Source: Seiridium cupressi (Eukaryota > Ascomycota > Sordariomycetes > Amphisphaeriales > Sporocadaceae). From it: a stretch of 64,000 nucleotides of DNA. The stretch spans positions 62,001 through 126,000 of the forward strand of contig JARVKI010000110.1 in the NCBI GenBank assembly GCA_036674765.1, read 5' to 3'. The translations under genes and the position numbers were made by a program. Shown here in pieces: positions 33,701 to 45,211 of the stretch (positions are counted from its first letter, which is position 1; every line of letters begins with the position of its first letter). The notes beneath the pieces are model-generated. The model did not search any database. It was not told where the DNA came from and was given only the letters and a program-made list of their open reading frames with translations.

Positions 33701-34786
33701 ATGATTGTACGTCCTTCCACCTCGTTTCTTCTCTTCCTTTTGCTTCCATTGCGCCCTGCTAACAAGTGACGATCCAGCGCAAACAAGCTCGTCAACGAAG
33801 AGATTATCTATATCGGCGCGCGGTTACTTTACGCGATGCCGAGATCAGCGAGAAGAGATCGAAGCTTCGAGCTGCTCTGGCGACTGGCAAACCTCTTGAC
33901 CCGACCATTGCAAACGACAAAGAGCTTCGCAAGTCGTTCGCATATGACGAGAGCCGTACCGACCGCACAGTCAACGAAGAGTTGGATCTTGACGATGAAT
34001 ACAGCGCCCTATCAGGGATCACGGACCCCAGGGTTCTCGTTACAACATCTCGAGACCCAAGTGCGAGATTAGCAGCCTTCGCCAAGGAGATTCGACTGTT
34101 ACTACCGACTGCGATCCGACTGAATCGTGGCAATTTAATATTACCCGATTTAACAAGGTCCGCGCAGGCTGCAGGGTTGAGTGATGTAATACTTCTACAC
34201 GAACACAGGCAAGTAAATCCCACAGTTTTCCTATCCCGACAGTACCATTTTGGGGGCAAGAAATATAAATTGCAACTTTGAGAGCCAGGCGTACCCAAAA
34301 GAATAGTTTACTAACCCCAGTCCCAGAGGAACACCAACAGCGCTCAGTATCTCCCACTTTCCCCACGGCCCAACCATCAGCTTTTCTCTGCATAATGTAG
34401 TCTTGCGGCACGACATCCCCAATTCCATTCGCGGTACCGTGTCCGAGTCGTATCCTCATCTGATCTTTGAGGGATTCAAGTCAACGTTGGGACAGAGAGT
34501 CGTCAAGATCTTAAGCCACCTGTGGCCCCCGAGGGATCCTCTAACAAGCAAGAACAAGATTGGAAGCCGTGTAATCACTTTCGTCAATAATGAAGATACG
34601 ATCGAATTAAGGCACCATGTCTTCGTCCGGACGGGCCACGATAGTGTCGAATTGAGTGAAGTCGGGCCTCGAATGTCGATGCGGGTCTTTGAGATCAGAA
34701 GTGGCACTATGGAGAACAAGGACGGCGATGTTGAGTGGCATTTGAATCAGTACACTCGAACGGGTCGTAAGAAGGAATATCTGTGA
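33701..34786 (+). CDS. IMP4: IMP4, U3 snoRNP protein (Brix domain), 18S rRNA processing
   Basis: Three exons, 33701-33706, 33778-34208 and 34327-34786, encode 298 aa (yeast 290). The first coding exon is just ATG ATT. Splicing gives [17 protein letters not shown], matching the family N-terminus. The second intron starts with GC (ACAG|GCAAGT) and joins HEHR to [15 protein letters not shown], a hallmark of the Brix domain; reading through instead hits a stop. Later motifs [29 protein letters not shown] and [17 protein letters not shown] complete the sigma70-like/Brix fold. The protein works in the nucleolus with IMP3 and MPP10 to pair U3 snoRNA with the pre-18S RNA. Identity is very clear; the GC donor is inferred from frame and family. 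Confidence 0.95.
34209..34326 (+). other. GC-AG intron in IMP4
   Basis: Boundary AG|GCAAGT at 34208/34209 matches the consensus of rare GC donors. The acceptor is TCCCAG at 34326, preceded by a TTTACTAACC branch-like site. Only this join restores HEHRGTPTAL in frame. The alternative GTAAAT donor four bases downstream breaks the frame. Confidence 0.85.
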
Positions 34787-36756
34787 GGCAGGGACGCCAG
34801 GGAGTTCCACGACGGCATGGGGTCCATCATCACATCACTCAAACCCGTCACAGGAATATATGGTTGATGGGAGACTGCTGAACTTCGTGACGCACCCAAG
34901 CATACCTCCATACGAGGCTATAGCAACCTTGGATTGTGGCTTCCAAGGACGAATCCAGATGCTGGCCCACCAAAGTGTACGTTGCCTCAGCAAGCACGAT
35001 CTCTAAAGGGCTGGTGTTCATGTTACGGTCGTTTTTGGGCTGTAGACTTAAGACGGTTACTCTGGTTAAAGGCAATCGTCATGGAGACAGCTCTGAGCAA
35101 CATTACGAGGATATAAACTCCTTGTACTCACCGCACGTCTTCCACTGGTCGCGGTTGCTTTCGTCCCCCAAACAGCCTAGACAAAAGCATTGCTTCCACT
35201 ACAAACTTCAGCATAGTGGCCGAACCAGGATTCGCATATGAATCAGTCTAGGTTCAACTGGCATCGTATGTCAACGATCAATACAATCAAAGAAAAGGAT
35301 GGATAATTCAAATGAAAACCTTTCGAGTCAGGTCTAGGACCTGCTTGTGGGCATGAAAGGTTGTCTTCCGAATAGCGGAAACAATTGCAATGGCTCGTTA
35401 ACATTCATTCTAGGATTCCTAGGTATCTCTACTATCCAGTACTGTCGTGCTTAACGAGAAGGCAGAAATCGACAAACTAGAAAAATTGATCATGTTGGAC
35501 AAATGAACCCCTCTGATATGATGTGACCATAATGATCACACGCTGTTGAATATAGACATTTGTGCACACGAGAAGCAGCCGTATTCCGCACAAGTGAATG
35601 CCTACTCAGGCAACAATTGTCCATGGAATTTCCAACCAATGAAACAAGTTTCGAGAACAGCTGGGAGAGAATGAAACATGGTAAAGCAGTTGCCTGAAAG
35701 ACAGAGCCCGCTAGAAAACAACGCCGATTCTCTAAGGAGGACTAGCTCAAAGTAGGAGTGGGTGTCAAGCAAGAGGACGAAACCGAGGAAAGTGAGTCTA
35801 CGGGCCATCAGTCGGGGCGATAAAGTCCTGCGGCATGTGTTGCAGCTCCGAATGTCCCAGCTCTTCCGCTCACGTAGCCATCGTAGTAGTGCCAGATGAG
35901 CCACAGCCACAATCAACGGTGACGACCCCAAGGCGACGAATCCTAGACAGACTGTGCTTATTTTTGGCTCAAGGCTGCCGCCAGAAGTTCGGCTAGGTTC
36001 GTGACCTTATGTGCGATCGGCATTCCTCGCAGGCTCTGTCTTTTTAGCCGCAATCCACAATTCGGACCTGCTGCTGCGGCGACCCTCTTTCAGGGAATCA
36101 GGTATCCAATTGCTGCATGTGTTTTGCCTGGCTCGGAATCACTGCCCCTCGACTGTGCAGCCAGCATCCACCATCCCCGGAGGACCCAGGACCCAGGACC
36201 CAGAAGGCAACCTTAGAACAGGTACCTGCTGTAGATACAGTATCCAGGCCCTTCAAGGAGAAGGGCTCCCGCAGCACTCCCTTAGGACCAGTGCCTGTGC
36301 AGAGCTACGCCCACTCGAGAGCAGAGCTGCGCAACACCTTAAGTAAAGGCTCTGCCTCTCCAGTATTTCGTATTTGCGAGTGCTCGTTCCTATCAAATCT
36401 TCTTTCCGCCTCGACCGACATTTCTTTCCCCGTATCCTCCCATCCCCAAATCGGCTTTTGTTCCTTGGGGGAAAGAAACAAGTTTCAACTAAAGAAAGCA
36501 CGGGGCCTGTCGCATTGCATCCCATCTCTCAAAACGGGACGTCATTTCCCGCCTGCCAGGAAGCGGCCGCGCTCAGGGCAAGTCGCCAAGCAAAGTCAGC
36601 AAGCAACTCCCTCATCAGAATCAGCTGCTCTCAATTGCGATCATCACACCTTGGTTTTCTCCCGCACATACTCTGCCCACCGCCTTACCGCCCAACGAAT
36701 ACCTGGCAATTGACGGATTCTGAGTTTCAAGCCAAGCCGACAGAGATTTAGGCATC
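34787..36756. other. 2-kb intergenic region upstream of the syntaxin gene
   Basis: No convincing gene. An (AGGACCC)3 tandem repeat lies at 36181-36201. The C/T-rich segment at 36350-36750 is probably the syntaxin gene's leader. A 198-codon ATG frame at 36117-36713 overlaps that leader and shows no domain. Confidence 0.45.
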
Positions 36757-37895
36757 ATGTCTTACGGCAATCAATACCAAAGCAACCCGTACGGGTCGGC
36801 AGAGCAGGATTACGGCTACGGCGGACAGGTAAGCAACATCAAGGACAACGGCGACGGCCCAGAAATCGGTCACGCTGTTGCGCGACGAGGCCGGTTTGTC
36901 GCAACTCGAATTGATGGTGAGCTAATTGTTGGTATAGCAGGATCATGAAATGCAATCATACCCCCAACAACAACAGAGCTCCCTTACGCTTTCGCAACAA
37001 GATTTCCTGCAGCGGATTAGTCACCTGCGCGAACAGATCGGTACCTTGACCACCAACGTTCAGGCAATTGCATCGCTACACCAGCGCGCCCTCGCCGAAT
37101 CTGATGGCGGATTGTCGGCCCAGCAGCTCGAGCGGGTCGTTGCCGAGACGCGAGGACTGAACCAGGGCATCCGGGACCAATTGAAGTTTTTGGCGACAGA
37201 CGCGAGCCGCACGACCGATGGTACCAAGGGCCTCAAGGAGCAACAAGTCAACACCATCAAGAACAACTTCCAGCGTGAGCTTCGCAGCTACGAGCAGGAG
37301 GAGAGTCAGTACCGCCAACGTTACCGCGATCAGATCGCTCGTCAATATCGTATTGTGAATCCCGACGCGTCCGAGGATGAGGTTCGCCAGGCGACCGAGG
37401 CCGACTGGGGCAATGAGGGTGTTTTCCAGACTGCCGTATGTCCTTCCCTTGTTCTTTCCGAACACCCCATGCTAATTCTTGCATAGCTGCGCACCAACCG
37501 TACTGGACAGGCCACGTCCGTTCTTGGCAACGTCCGCGCCCGTCACAACGAGCTCCAACGCATTGAGCAGACTCTATTGGAACTGGCCAACATGTTCCAG
37601 GATCTGGCTGTGCTCGTCGAGCAGCAGGAAGTAGCTGTTGTGGCTGCTGAGCAGAACGCCGAGAACACCACCAAGTGGACCGAAGAGGGCAATCAGCATG
37701 TCGGCAAGGGTATCAAGAGTGCGCGCAACCGAAGAAAGCTCAAGTGGTGGTGCCTAGTCGTCACTATTCTCATCATCATCATTGTTGCTGCTGTCGCTGC
37801 GGGTACGTATTCTCACCTCAAACTTTCACACTGGCAGGTGCTAACAGTCGTTTAAAGGAGTCATTTGCAGCCAACCTGGCAAATGTGGCAAATAA
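36757..37895 (+). CDS. SSO1: Plasma-membrane syntaxin, Sso1/Sso2-type t-SNARE
   Basis: Four exons, 36757-36828, 36941-37435, 37487-37802 and 37858-37895, encode 306 aa. An N-terminal Tyr/Gln/Asn-rich segment precedes the Habc three-helix domain (about residues 40-160: QQDFLQRISHLREQIGTL, LEQ-rich helices). The SNARE helix follows, with RIEQTLLELANMFQDLAVLVEQQ; the Gln in NMFQDLA is the expected zero-layer residue (Qa-SNARE). A C-terminal anchor WWCLVVTILIIIIVAAVAAG ends the protein, and the last tiny exon adds a short extracellular tail VICSQPGKCGK. The protein docks exocytic vesicles at the plasma membrane with Sec9 and Snc. Splice sites are consensus with GCTAAT/GCTAAC branch sites. Identity is strong. 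Confidence 0.95.
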
Positions 37896-38589
37896 TTCTT
37901 CGTCTGTGCGTCTCAAAACGAGGTTTGATCACCTAGATCCGCGTCTACATTCCTACCAATATACCCAGACGACGTGGAACGACGTGGACAAGATCCTATG
38001 GTTCTCAATGGAGCCATCGTGGAAGGAGAGTCGAAACAAGAGGGAGGCAGCTTTTCGATGACATTGGATGATATATCACCTTTTACTAGACACTTAATAT
38101 TCGGTACCTTCGCCCTCACAAAGCAGCGGCGGAAGGAACCTTAATGCATTGTTCTTTTGTACGTATAGTTGTCCATTTCTTGAGCCTTCAAAAGTCTGGG
38201 CATAGCATTTGGATTCGGCAGCGGGGCATGCCTTGTAATTGCTGGTTCTTACGATCGCAGAGATAGAATAGCAAAACTCAGCATCGTATATTCGATTCAT
38301 CTGCTTCAAATTGCTTATCGTACCAGTGGCTTTTCAAGATCGAAATGGTATGGTGATTCGCGAATGCCCTCCTGTATGAGCAGCGTATTTGAAGACCACA
38401 TGGGGTGAAGCAGCGTGTGATTGTGGAAAGATATAAACGCGATCGAATCGTCTGTGGCATACATCCGCCGGCGCCCTAGGCAATGGGGAATATCAGTAGT
38501 TACTGGCTTAATTTGCTGCCCTCTAGCGATATGTGTATGTAATCTGTCATGGCTGGCTTAAACAACCGCATAGTCAAGTTTAGATATAC
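37896..38589. other. Intergenic, no gene seen
   Basis: Spacer between the syntaxin gene and the DUF1349 relic (convergent). Nothing recognisable. Confidence 0.45.
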
Positions 38590-39140
38590 ACTCTTGATTC
38601 TCGTCAAGTACCGTCAACGCCGAGGTCCTGGAAACCAACTCAAAGTTGTCCACCCCCAGTTTTGGCCTTCCGGATCAGGCCGTGCGGCAAAAAGCTACTA
38701 TCCACGCTTTCCTTCCTTTATCTCCATCGCCGTCTCCTTCTCCGAACACGCTATCTTCCTTCTAGATAACCCCACGGAATGTTCCCGAGAAAAAGTCGTC
38801 TCCCCACTGTCGAGGTGGTTCACGTGCAGCGCGTTCTTGGACCTTGTGAACTCGACCGTCGCCCCTACATCTCTGCCCAGCTCCGAGGCACCGGCTGGAC
38901 CGGGATGGCGTGGAGGCTCCAGTCGCACCAGGCGTTGGCGGGCTTGGTGACGACGCTGAGATAAACTTGACCGTCCTTGGCCCCGAGACCGGCTTTGATC
39001 CAGGCTGTTGAGGGCGAAGATTGGTTAGTTTTCGTGTACTGTTGCGGGGCTGTCATATTGTCCTGATGCTGTGACGTGTTATAGTGTGCTCCTCTAGGGT
39101 TGAGGAGCAATAGTGCTGGCAGTATAAGTAGGTACATATG
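38590..39140 (-). pseudogene. DUF1349 protein relic, several frame breaks
   Basis: Three frames on the minus strand together resemble a fungal DUF1349 protein. Frame one (about 39057-38868) has TAWIKAGLGAKDGQVYLSVV then DWSLHAIPV and stops at WAEM. The next segment is in another frame, GATVEFTRSKNALHVNHLD (about 38870-38805). The typical C-terminal piece, with WIVAFCRTA then a stop then GRPKLGVDNFEL, is in yet another frame (about 38710-38630). Thus at least two frameshifts and two internal stops are present, with no GT-AG introns to explain them. Upstream LLLLNPRG may be the remains of the N-terminal half. Intact relatives are about 200 aa beta-sandwich (concanavalin-like) proteins of unknown function. 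The order of pieces is conserved, so decay in place is the simplest reading. Confidence 0.6.
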
Positions 39141-39664
39141 GTATGAATTTTAGACCTGTCGATGAACCCAATATGATTTGCGAAGATCTACCAGAATCTT
39201 CTACATGTAGTTAGTTATAGTATAAGACTTACTTACCATGGCGCCATGGTGTGCCCAACGGTACAATTTATAAAACTTGGGATAACGTCGACGATCGTCG
39301 TATAGCTGATCTATAAAGTGAGTAAGGCCTTTTTCAACTCTCTTTTTAGGAACACTCGGAATTTATCCAAGGAAACTCATATTGGTGCAAACTGAGCAGT
39401 GACCCGGACATCGTCCGTGTGCTCTGTAGGTCAGACACCAGTCAACCAACATAAAATAATGGTTATTGGTTTATTCGTCTAAATAATGCTTGCTCAGAGG
39501 TATCGTGATGAACGGGAACTGAAACTCCCGTGCTATTCCCAAGAAAGCCCTTTTCCATCCAATGCAGTAATCCTATCCAGGCTGCGCCACAGAACAACAT
39601 GCCATTATCGCTCTCATTAAGCTGTCAGCGCTTTATCTGTCGCACCAGCCAAAGTCGGGCTTCG
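39141..39664. other. Intergenic, no gene seen
   Basis: About 520 bp, somewhat AT-rich. No gene or structured element recognised. Confidence 0.45.
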
Positions 39665-42600
39665 TCACTGCAGCAACATTGCATCCTCGTCTAATCGACC
39701 GAACAATCCTTCAACCTCCTTCTCTACTGTCTTGAGCTCCTTTGCAACCTGGCCGGTAACCAGTGCGTACGCATATAGCAGCGCATAATCCGGCTCCTCA
39801 ATGACAATATTACCAAGCTTTGGCACTTTACCCATGGCGCCAACCATGCCGCTTTGTTTGTCTGCGTCCCCATTGCCATTCTTGTTCGAACCACCTTCAA
39901 CTTGTTCCCATCCTGCGTTGTGCTCCTTTCTAAAACGGAAAATCTTGCCGAGCAGCCTGTCTCGTGTGCCCATGACACTGGGAATGGCATCCGTCAACGG
40001 GTATTCCAACATAATGCTGCTGGCTAAAACCTGGAAAACGTGGCTTATGCGAGAACATAGCTCTGCCCGTTCGTGAGCTGTGTGATACAACAGAGCCTTT
40101 TCCCCCTCGCTTAGTCGTCCATGTTTCTGCGTGACCAAGCCCATGGCATGGAAAGCATCGAGCAAACGTTGTGTCGATGTCATTATGCGGGCGTATGCTT
40201 GGGACGGGAATGGTCCACGGAGTTCGTACTCGTTACTCGCCGCATTGCGAAGCGTCTGCAGCTGATTGGCGTATCGTTGCATGGCAGCTTGCTCGCCCAT
40301 CTTCAGATAGCTGTCAGTGGCGTCGCTGCGCAGAAGTATGGCGAGAGGTCCTCGCTTCCAGATCAAGCCCATCTGTAGATACAAGACACAAACCCCCTCC
40401 TTGAACTTTCGACGAGCAGAGACCGGCCAGATCACGCGACAAACGACGAGACCCCAGAGAATTCCCAAGGAGACTGCGATGACTCTATGATACACAATGG
40501 TTTGAATGACAGGATGCAGGCCGCCTTCGTCATCGTCGTCGTCATCCACCTTCTGCGAGAGTGAATAGGCGTACAGTGAGGAGACATTATAAGTAAGAAG
40601 GATGAAGCGACCGAAAGGTGCATTTCCCCGGTCGATCGTTATGTAGAAGGCGAGGAAGGACACGGCCCAGCCAAAGATGGCAAGGGGAATTGCATCTCCT
40701 CCGGAAATCCACCAGGCAATAATCACAAAGGTAGCGCCCATGAGTGTACCGACAAATCGTGCAAGGCCTGTGGTGTTGGAAGCACCGACCGTCATACTGC
40801 AGACAATCATAAAGGATAGAAGGCCCCATTCTCCACGCCAATGCTGGTATACAGGCCTGGTCTCTGGAATGAATGCGAACATGGCATAGAGTGTGGCTCC
40901 GATACCAACCTTAAGACCAAAACGGACTAGCGATATCATCAGTCAAGCCGGTGGGACAAGGGATGACAAACATACCGTCGTCTCTGGAAAGGAGCCGCAA
41001 GAATCGCAGGAGACGCTGGAATATCCATCTTCGCACAATGTTGACATGGGGATCAGCGTTCCACAGGAATGTATCCCTCGGTTGTGTCATGTTGTCAGGA
41101 ATACCTTTGGGCATTTTCGACCTTCGTAATGGCTTGATGAGAATAGCCTCCTCGGGATCCGCAGCACGCGACTTGGGGATGAGGCTGGTATACCTCCAGA
41201 CCTTGAGAAAGTTCCAGCTTTTCTTGTTCGTTTCGGTGGCGTATTTGAGATCATCAAGAGCGCCCAGATACCTCTGCATTTCGTCGGCCAAACTAAGGAG
41301 ACTGAACGAGAAGTGTCCGCATGCAGCCGCCACTTCTTCGTAATCAGCTTGGATGTTTTCTGGTCTCGACTTCTCGAGCTCAATCGTCTTGTACAGCTCC
41401 TCCAGGGCCTTGGCTCTCTGCGAATTGTAGAGAGAGATGGCGTCAGACACGCTATATTTGAAATTTTCGTTAACTGTAATAGGAGAGCCCGGAGCACCGA
41501 AGGGTGCATCTCGTAGGATTTCGGATAGTGTGTGAACAAGCGATTTCATGGATGGTCCCAGTCGATGTATGAATACCTCGAATATATCAGCTGGGGTCCG
41601 CGACGAACCGGGAGACATGACTCCACGGTCCATGGAAAACGAGGACTCGCTGAACGGCGTAGGGACATCTTCTCTATCGCTACGCTCATCGGCGGCTTCG
41701 TCGATGGCTGATAGGACGGCGAACCTGCCTCCGCTCCTCAGCTGATGGGATGGTGCTCTCCCGGGAATTTGAGTAGGGACATCTGCACTAGGAGATAAAT
41801 CCGGATCGGCGAGTGGCCCCCCTGCTTTCTCATTCAAGAGCTCGAATTGGGTATTAGCCGCACTTCTGAGCCCACCAAGAGATTGCGAGAGTGTTTCCAT
41901 GCACCGCACTACAGCTTTGTCCTGCTTGTAGATCTCTTCACGGCCAAGCATATAATACTCATACTTTGATTCCTTCAAGTTCTTGTTCATGGCGGTCAGA
42001 GTGGTGGCGAAGGCCGCAGATGTCTTGGAGAATCCCTTCGAGTTGAGATCTTCTTCAGCGCCACTGAGAAAGCCTTTTGTGATCATTGAAAGCATTTCGC
42101 CCAGATTCGTGGAAGCTGTCCGCATGGTGTTGCGCAAAGCAACTCGAGCTGAAACAGGCCATAGAAGTAGATTGACTGCAGTCGTCGTTGTGGTTGCAAT
42201 GAGCAGAATCTTCAGAGATTGAATGATCTTTTGGTTGGTGAAGACGCCAGTATGTACTGAATTCTCCTTGGTTACGATGGTGATGATACCAATAGACGCT
42301 ATACTGGCTCCAACACTAACGAGGGGATTATTCAACCTTTGCTTGACCCAGCCGATGAAGCCCAAGCCCCCGCCTATAAAGAAGATGAGGATAAGTGCGT
42401 ATGACAACTTCACCAGGTTCCACACGGAACCGACCAGGACCGAGGTCGCCATAGACAATGTTCCGATGAACATGGCATACAGGACGGCAACGATCGCAAT
42501 AGCAGCTGCTTCAACCTGGGATCCCGCACTTCTGGCTGGGTGGAAGTACACGGCAATGGTAGCAACGATGTGCTTCCCATCCATGGGTCCGAGGCTCCGG

Positions 42601-42896
42601 GCAAAGGGCGCGTAGAAGGTCCACAGGCTGGCCAACAGGTATGCAATGGAGCATTTCAGAGTGCCTCTTCCCTTCGGAGACTTCAGCCAGATCCAGACAT
42701 TCAGCATGACCACGCGCCCGTTGTGAAGCGCAGCCTGGACTCTCTCTTTCATTGTCTCCTGCTCGATCATGGGGCGCATCTCGAAGTCGGCAGCGCTATC
42801 GTAGCTGTTTTGGCGCAAGGTAAACTGCCGCCGCGATCGCTCGCCGGTGCCGGGAATGATCCAGGTGCCATTTCGGAGTTTCTGTCGACGAGGCAT
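39665..42896 (-). CDS. Large membrane protein, DUF2421 / aromatic-acid-exporter-like (BRE4-type)
   Basis: Exons 42896-40976 and 40926-39665 encode 1060 aa. Joining at the 49-nt intron (GTATGT...CTAG) changes LLSRDDG... into LLSRDDVRFGLKVGIGATLYA, linking two membrane halves. Each half has several hydrophobic helices: first at about residues 75-235 (for example IVATIAVYFHPARSAGS, ALILIFFIGGGLGFIGW), then at about 645-820 (LLSFMIVCSMTVGASNTTGLARF, WWISGGDAIPLAIFGWAVSFLAF). Long cytosolic regions lie between and after. The repeated LLLWPVSAR and RVIWPVSARR motifs end each membrane block, as in fungal FUSC/ArAE-like and DUF2421 proteins. The likely role is transport across the plasma membrane or endomembranes; the substrate is unknown. 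The frame is intact. Confidence 0.85.
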
Positions 42897-43960
42897 CTCG
42901 TGTCAGCTGGGATATTGAGGCCTGCATGGACGGGGGCAGGATGTGAAGGATACACAGCATCCAGACTTGGAGTTGAAAAACACCTACACTTCGCGCTGGT
43001 GGTCGGCCCGGACGTGGAGGCCATTGCTGGGAGGAACTGGAGGGTGCTCCGCCGTTGCTAGCGTTGTCCATGGCTCTTGGCTGGTGATGGTCTTCTTCTT
43101 GTCTGGATTCCTACGGATTTATTGCTGCTTCCCTACAGACCTGTCCTCTAGCCGGCCGTGGATTTCGACATTGTCCACAGTCGCGGAGCAATCCACAATG
43201 GGCACTCGAAGATACGACCAGGATACCTCTCGAGTACGAGACGCCAAAAGATTAGGACGAGGACGGGGTTCAGAAAGACTGCCGTAAGACGCAGCCACGC
43301 GGTACTCTAGTGGGATGGAGAGTCGGATCTGAAGCTTGGCGGTCTGACAAGCTACTGGCACCCTGGCTGGCTTGGGCCCAGGGTGGGGAAGCAGAGGCTC
43401 GGTCACGCGTCATCCCGCAGCAGAGCTCACAGGAAACGGTCAAGCGCCGCCGTTGGACTGGCTAGGCCTGGCCCGGTAACGATCGGGGTTTACTTTGACT
43501 ATGAATTGTTACACTGCTGGCCGTCGGCAGGCTCGGCTTTCTCACTGGCCACGTCTAGTATAGAGTGTTCAAATGGAAGACTGGCAGAGTAGCACGAGAT
43601 GTCTTCACATCTCTACCGAAGTATTGGAATGAAGCAGGAGGGTTGAACACGGCGAGCGCGTCCTAGAGCCTCACCTACGGCAAGCATAGTGCATTGGCGT
43701 GCTGCATCTAGTACTAGAGAGTGGTTGGGAGTGCATCGACTGCTGTGTCCACCGCTGGGCTGTCGATGTTACCTTGTCACAGCGCGCATATGACAAACAC
43801 CTCCGTCTACCTACCATATTACCTCCACGAATGTCAAGAGGTCGTCTTGCATGACTATCTCAGACAAACGTCCCATCCCCCTTCCCTGCACGCAATCGTT
43901 TCTTCCCTCCAGAAGACTGTCGCTCAATCATCTCCGAATTGCCACTTGGAAGCAGTCGCC
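42897..43960. other. Intergenic / divergent upstream region
   Basis: About 1.06 kb upstream of the DUF2421 gene and of the small gene at 43961. The plus frame is open from 43721 but begins with GTG; in-frame ATGs at 43766 and 43790 could extend the next protein. No other feature is seen. Confidence 0.4.
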
Positions 43961-44518
43961 ATGGCGAACCTGCCCTCTAAACATCCGAGTCTGACTCTCC
44001 ATCTGGTCGATCGCAGTCTCACTCCTCTCATCACATCCTCGGGGACGGAGCAGCAGGCCCAGGCTCTAGCATCCATATCGCGAACGGCCCTGGGCGCCTA
44101 CGAGACAGCCCATCGCCTTGGTCTTGGAAGCCCTCAGAGGATTATGCTCGAGCATGCCTCGAATGGTCCAGTCTTACTGCATTCCTTTCTGAATCCCGCA
44201 GCTGAGAAGTCGGCCGCCGACCAGCAGAACTCTGCCAACGGGCACAGGGCCCTCGCAGCAGTTGGGCATCTCAGTCTTCACCATGAACTGCGACCCGGCT
44301 CCAACGCAGAAGCGCCGCCCCAAGCTGCAGGGGAGCCGGACGGAACCGAGGAAGATGATGCCCATGCGCCTCCACTCCTTATGGGCACTGTCATTGCCCC
44401 AAGTTCGGACTCTATCTTGGAGGCGAGGCGCGCTGCGGCGCGCCTAGAGAGAGTCGGCAAGGAAGTTCAGACAAGGTGGAGCGAGGTACGACAGCAAGAA
44501 GGGGTTCCTCGTGCCTAA
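43961..44518 (+). CDS. Small conserved-looking protein, possibly roadblock/EGO-complex-like
   Basis: A single exon; from the ATG at 43961 (GTCGCCATGG context) it encodes 185 aa. In-frame ATGs at 43766 and 43790 would give longer proteins. Features are an N-terminal helix-strand part (LTLHLVDRSLTPLITSSGTE), a helix ALASISRTALGAYETAH, a strand MLEHASNGPVLLHSFL, an acidic loop rich in Ala/Glu/Asp, then MGTVIAPSSDSILEARRAAARLERVGKEVQTRW. This order is reminiscent of roadblock/LC7-type subunits such as fungal Slm4/Ego3, which scaffold Rag GTPases at the vacuole for TORC1 control. That match is from memory of the general pattern and is weak. No signal or membrane segment. Confidence 0.5.
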   Translation: MANLPSKHPSLTLHLVDRSLTPLITSSGTEQQAQALASISRTALGAYETAHRLGLGSPQRIMLEHASNGPVLLHSFLNPAAEKSAADQQNSANGHRALAAVGHLSLHHELRPGSNAEAPPQAAGEPDGTEEDDAHAPPLLMGTVIAPSSDSILEARRAAARLERVGKEVQTRWSEVRQQEGVPRA

Positions 44519-45211
44519 GATGCCTCGCTGGACATCCTTACCATGATGGTTTCGCAAACACTTGACCGTATCATGATCGTGCCGGAGATGCCCTAGCAGG
44601 ACGAATAAGCTCATACCTACACGAGTAAGCCACTGGCCACTGAGAAACCATGTACTGCTGAGCAATTTGGAGAAGGCAATGCTGACATGCCTCTTGTTTG
44701 AGCAGCTGGCCCAAGAGGTTGGGTTTTCGCAAGAATGGAGGGTTCTGCACCGACCGCACAGCTCCTACTGATGCGCTCAAGATGTGTGCCGCTGTCGATA
44801 TGACTCCACTGGCTTTGGAGAATCTCAAGTCTCCTCGCTTTCAACGCAACCCAGGGAGATCATTCCTGCGTGGTTGAATTTACCCCGCTGTATTCGACGA
44901 TGAATTACTTGCTCAGTTGCAGAAGGGTGATGTAGTGTTACCTAACTCAAACTCTCCTGCAGGCAACTCCGTTAGTCTTTGTGAACAAACATCCGTGGAC
45001 CTGTATCCGAAAGAGCTGGTGAGAGACATAAGAAGGCGCGGCTGGTCACAACCCATCTCATCAAACTTTTTCATCCGCACTCGTCACATCACGTCAACAA
45101 TTTCGGTGAAGCTTCATCATCGCCAACCCCCAAATATTTATCGTCACACGAGACGACAGGCACTTCAAGACTACCAGTTAGCGGTCCGTTTTTTACGACT
45201 CGCCCGCAAAG
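44519..45211. other. Intergenic, no gene seen
   Basis: About 690 bp. A CAAATATTTAT AT-rich element lies near 45132-45142, about 70 bp before the next ATG, and could be a core promoter site. Nothing else. Confidence 0.4.

Noticed and set aside
35602..35931. 109-codon minus-strand hydrophobic ORF
   Set aside because: Begins with TTG; composition looks like chance Leu-rich frame.
36117..36713. 198-codon ATG ORF upstream of the syntaxin gene
   Set aside because: Overlaps the C/T-rich leader of the syntaxin gene, contains a simple tandem repeat, no domain. An upstream ORF in the leader remains possible.
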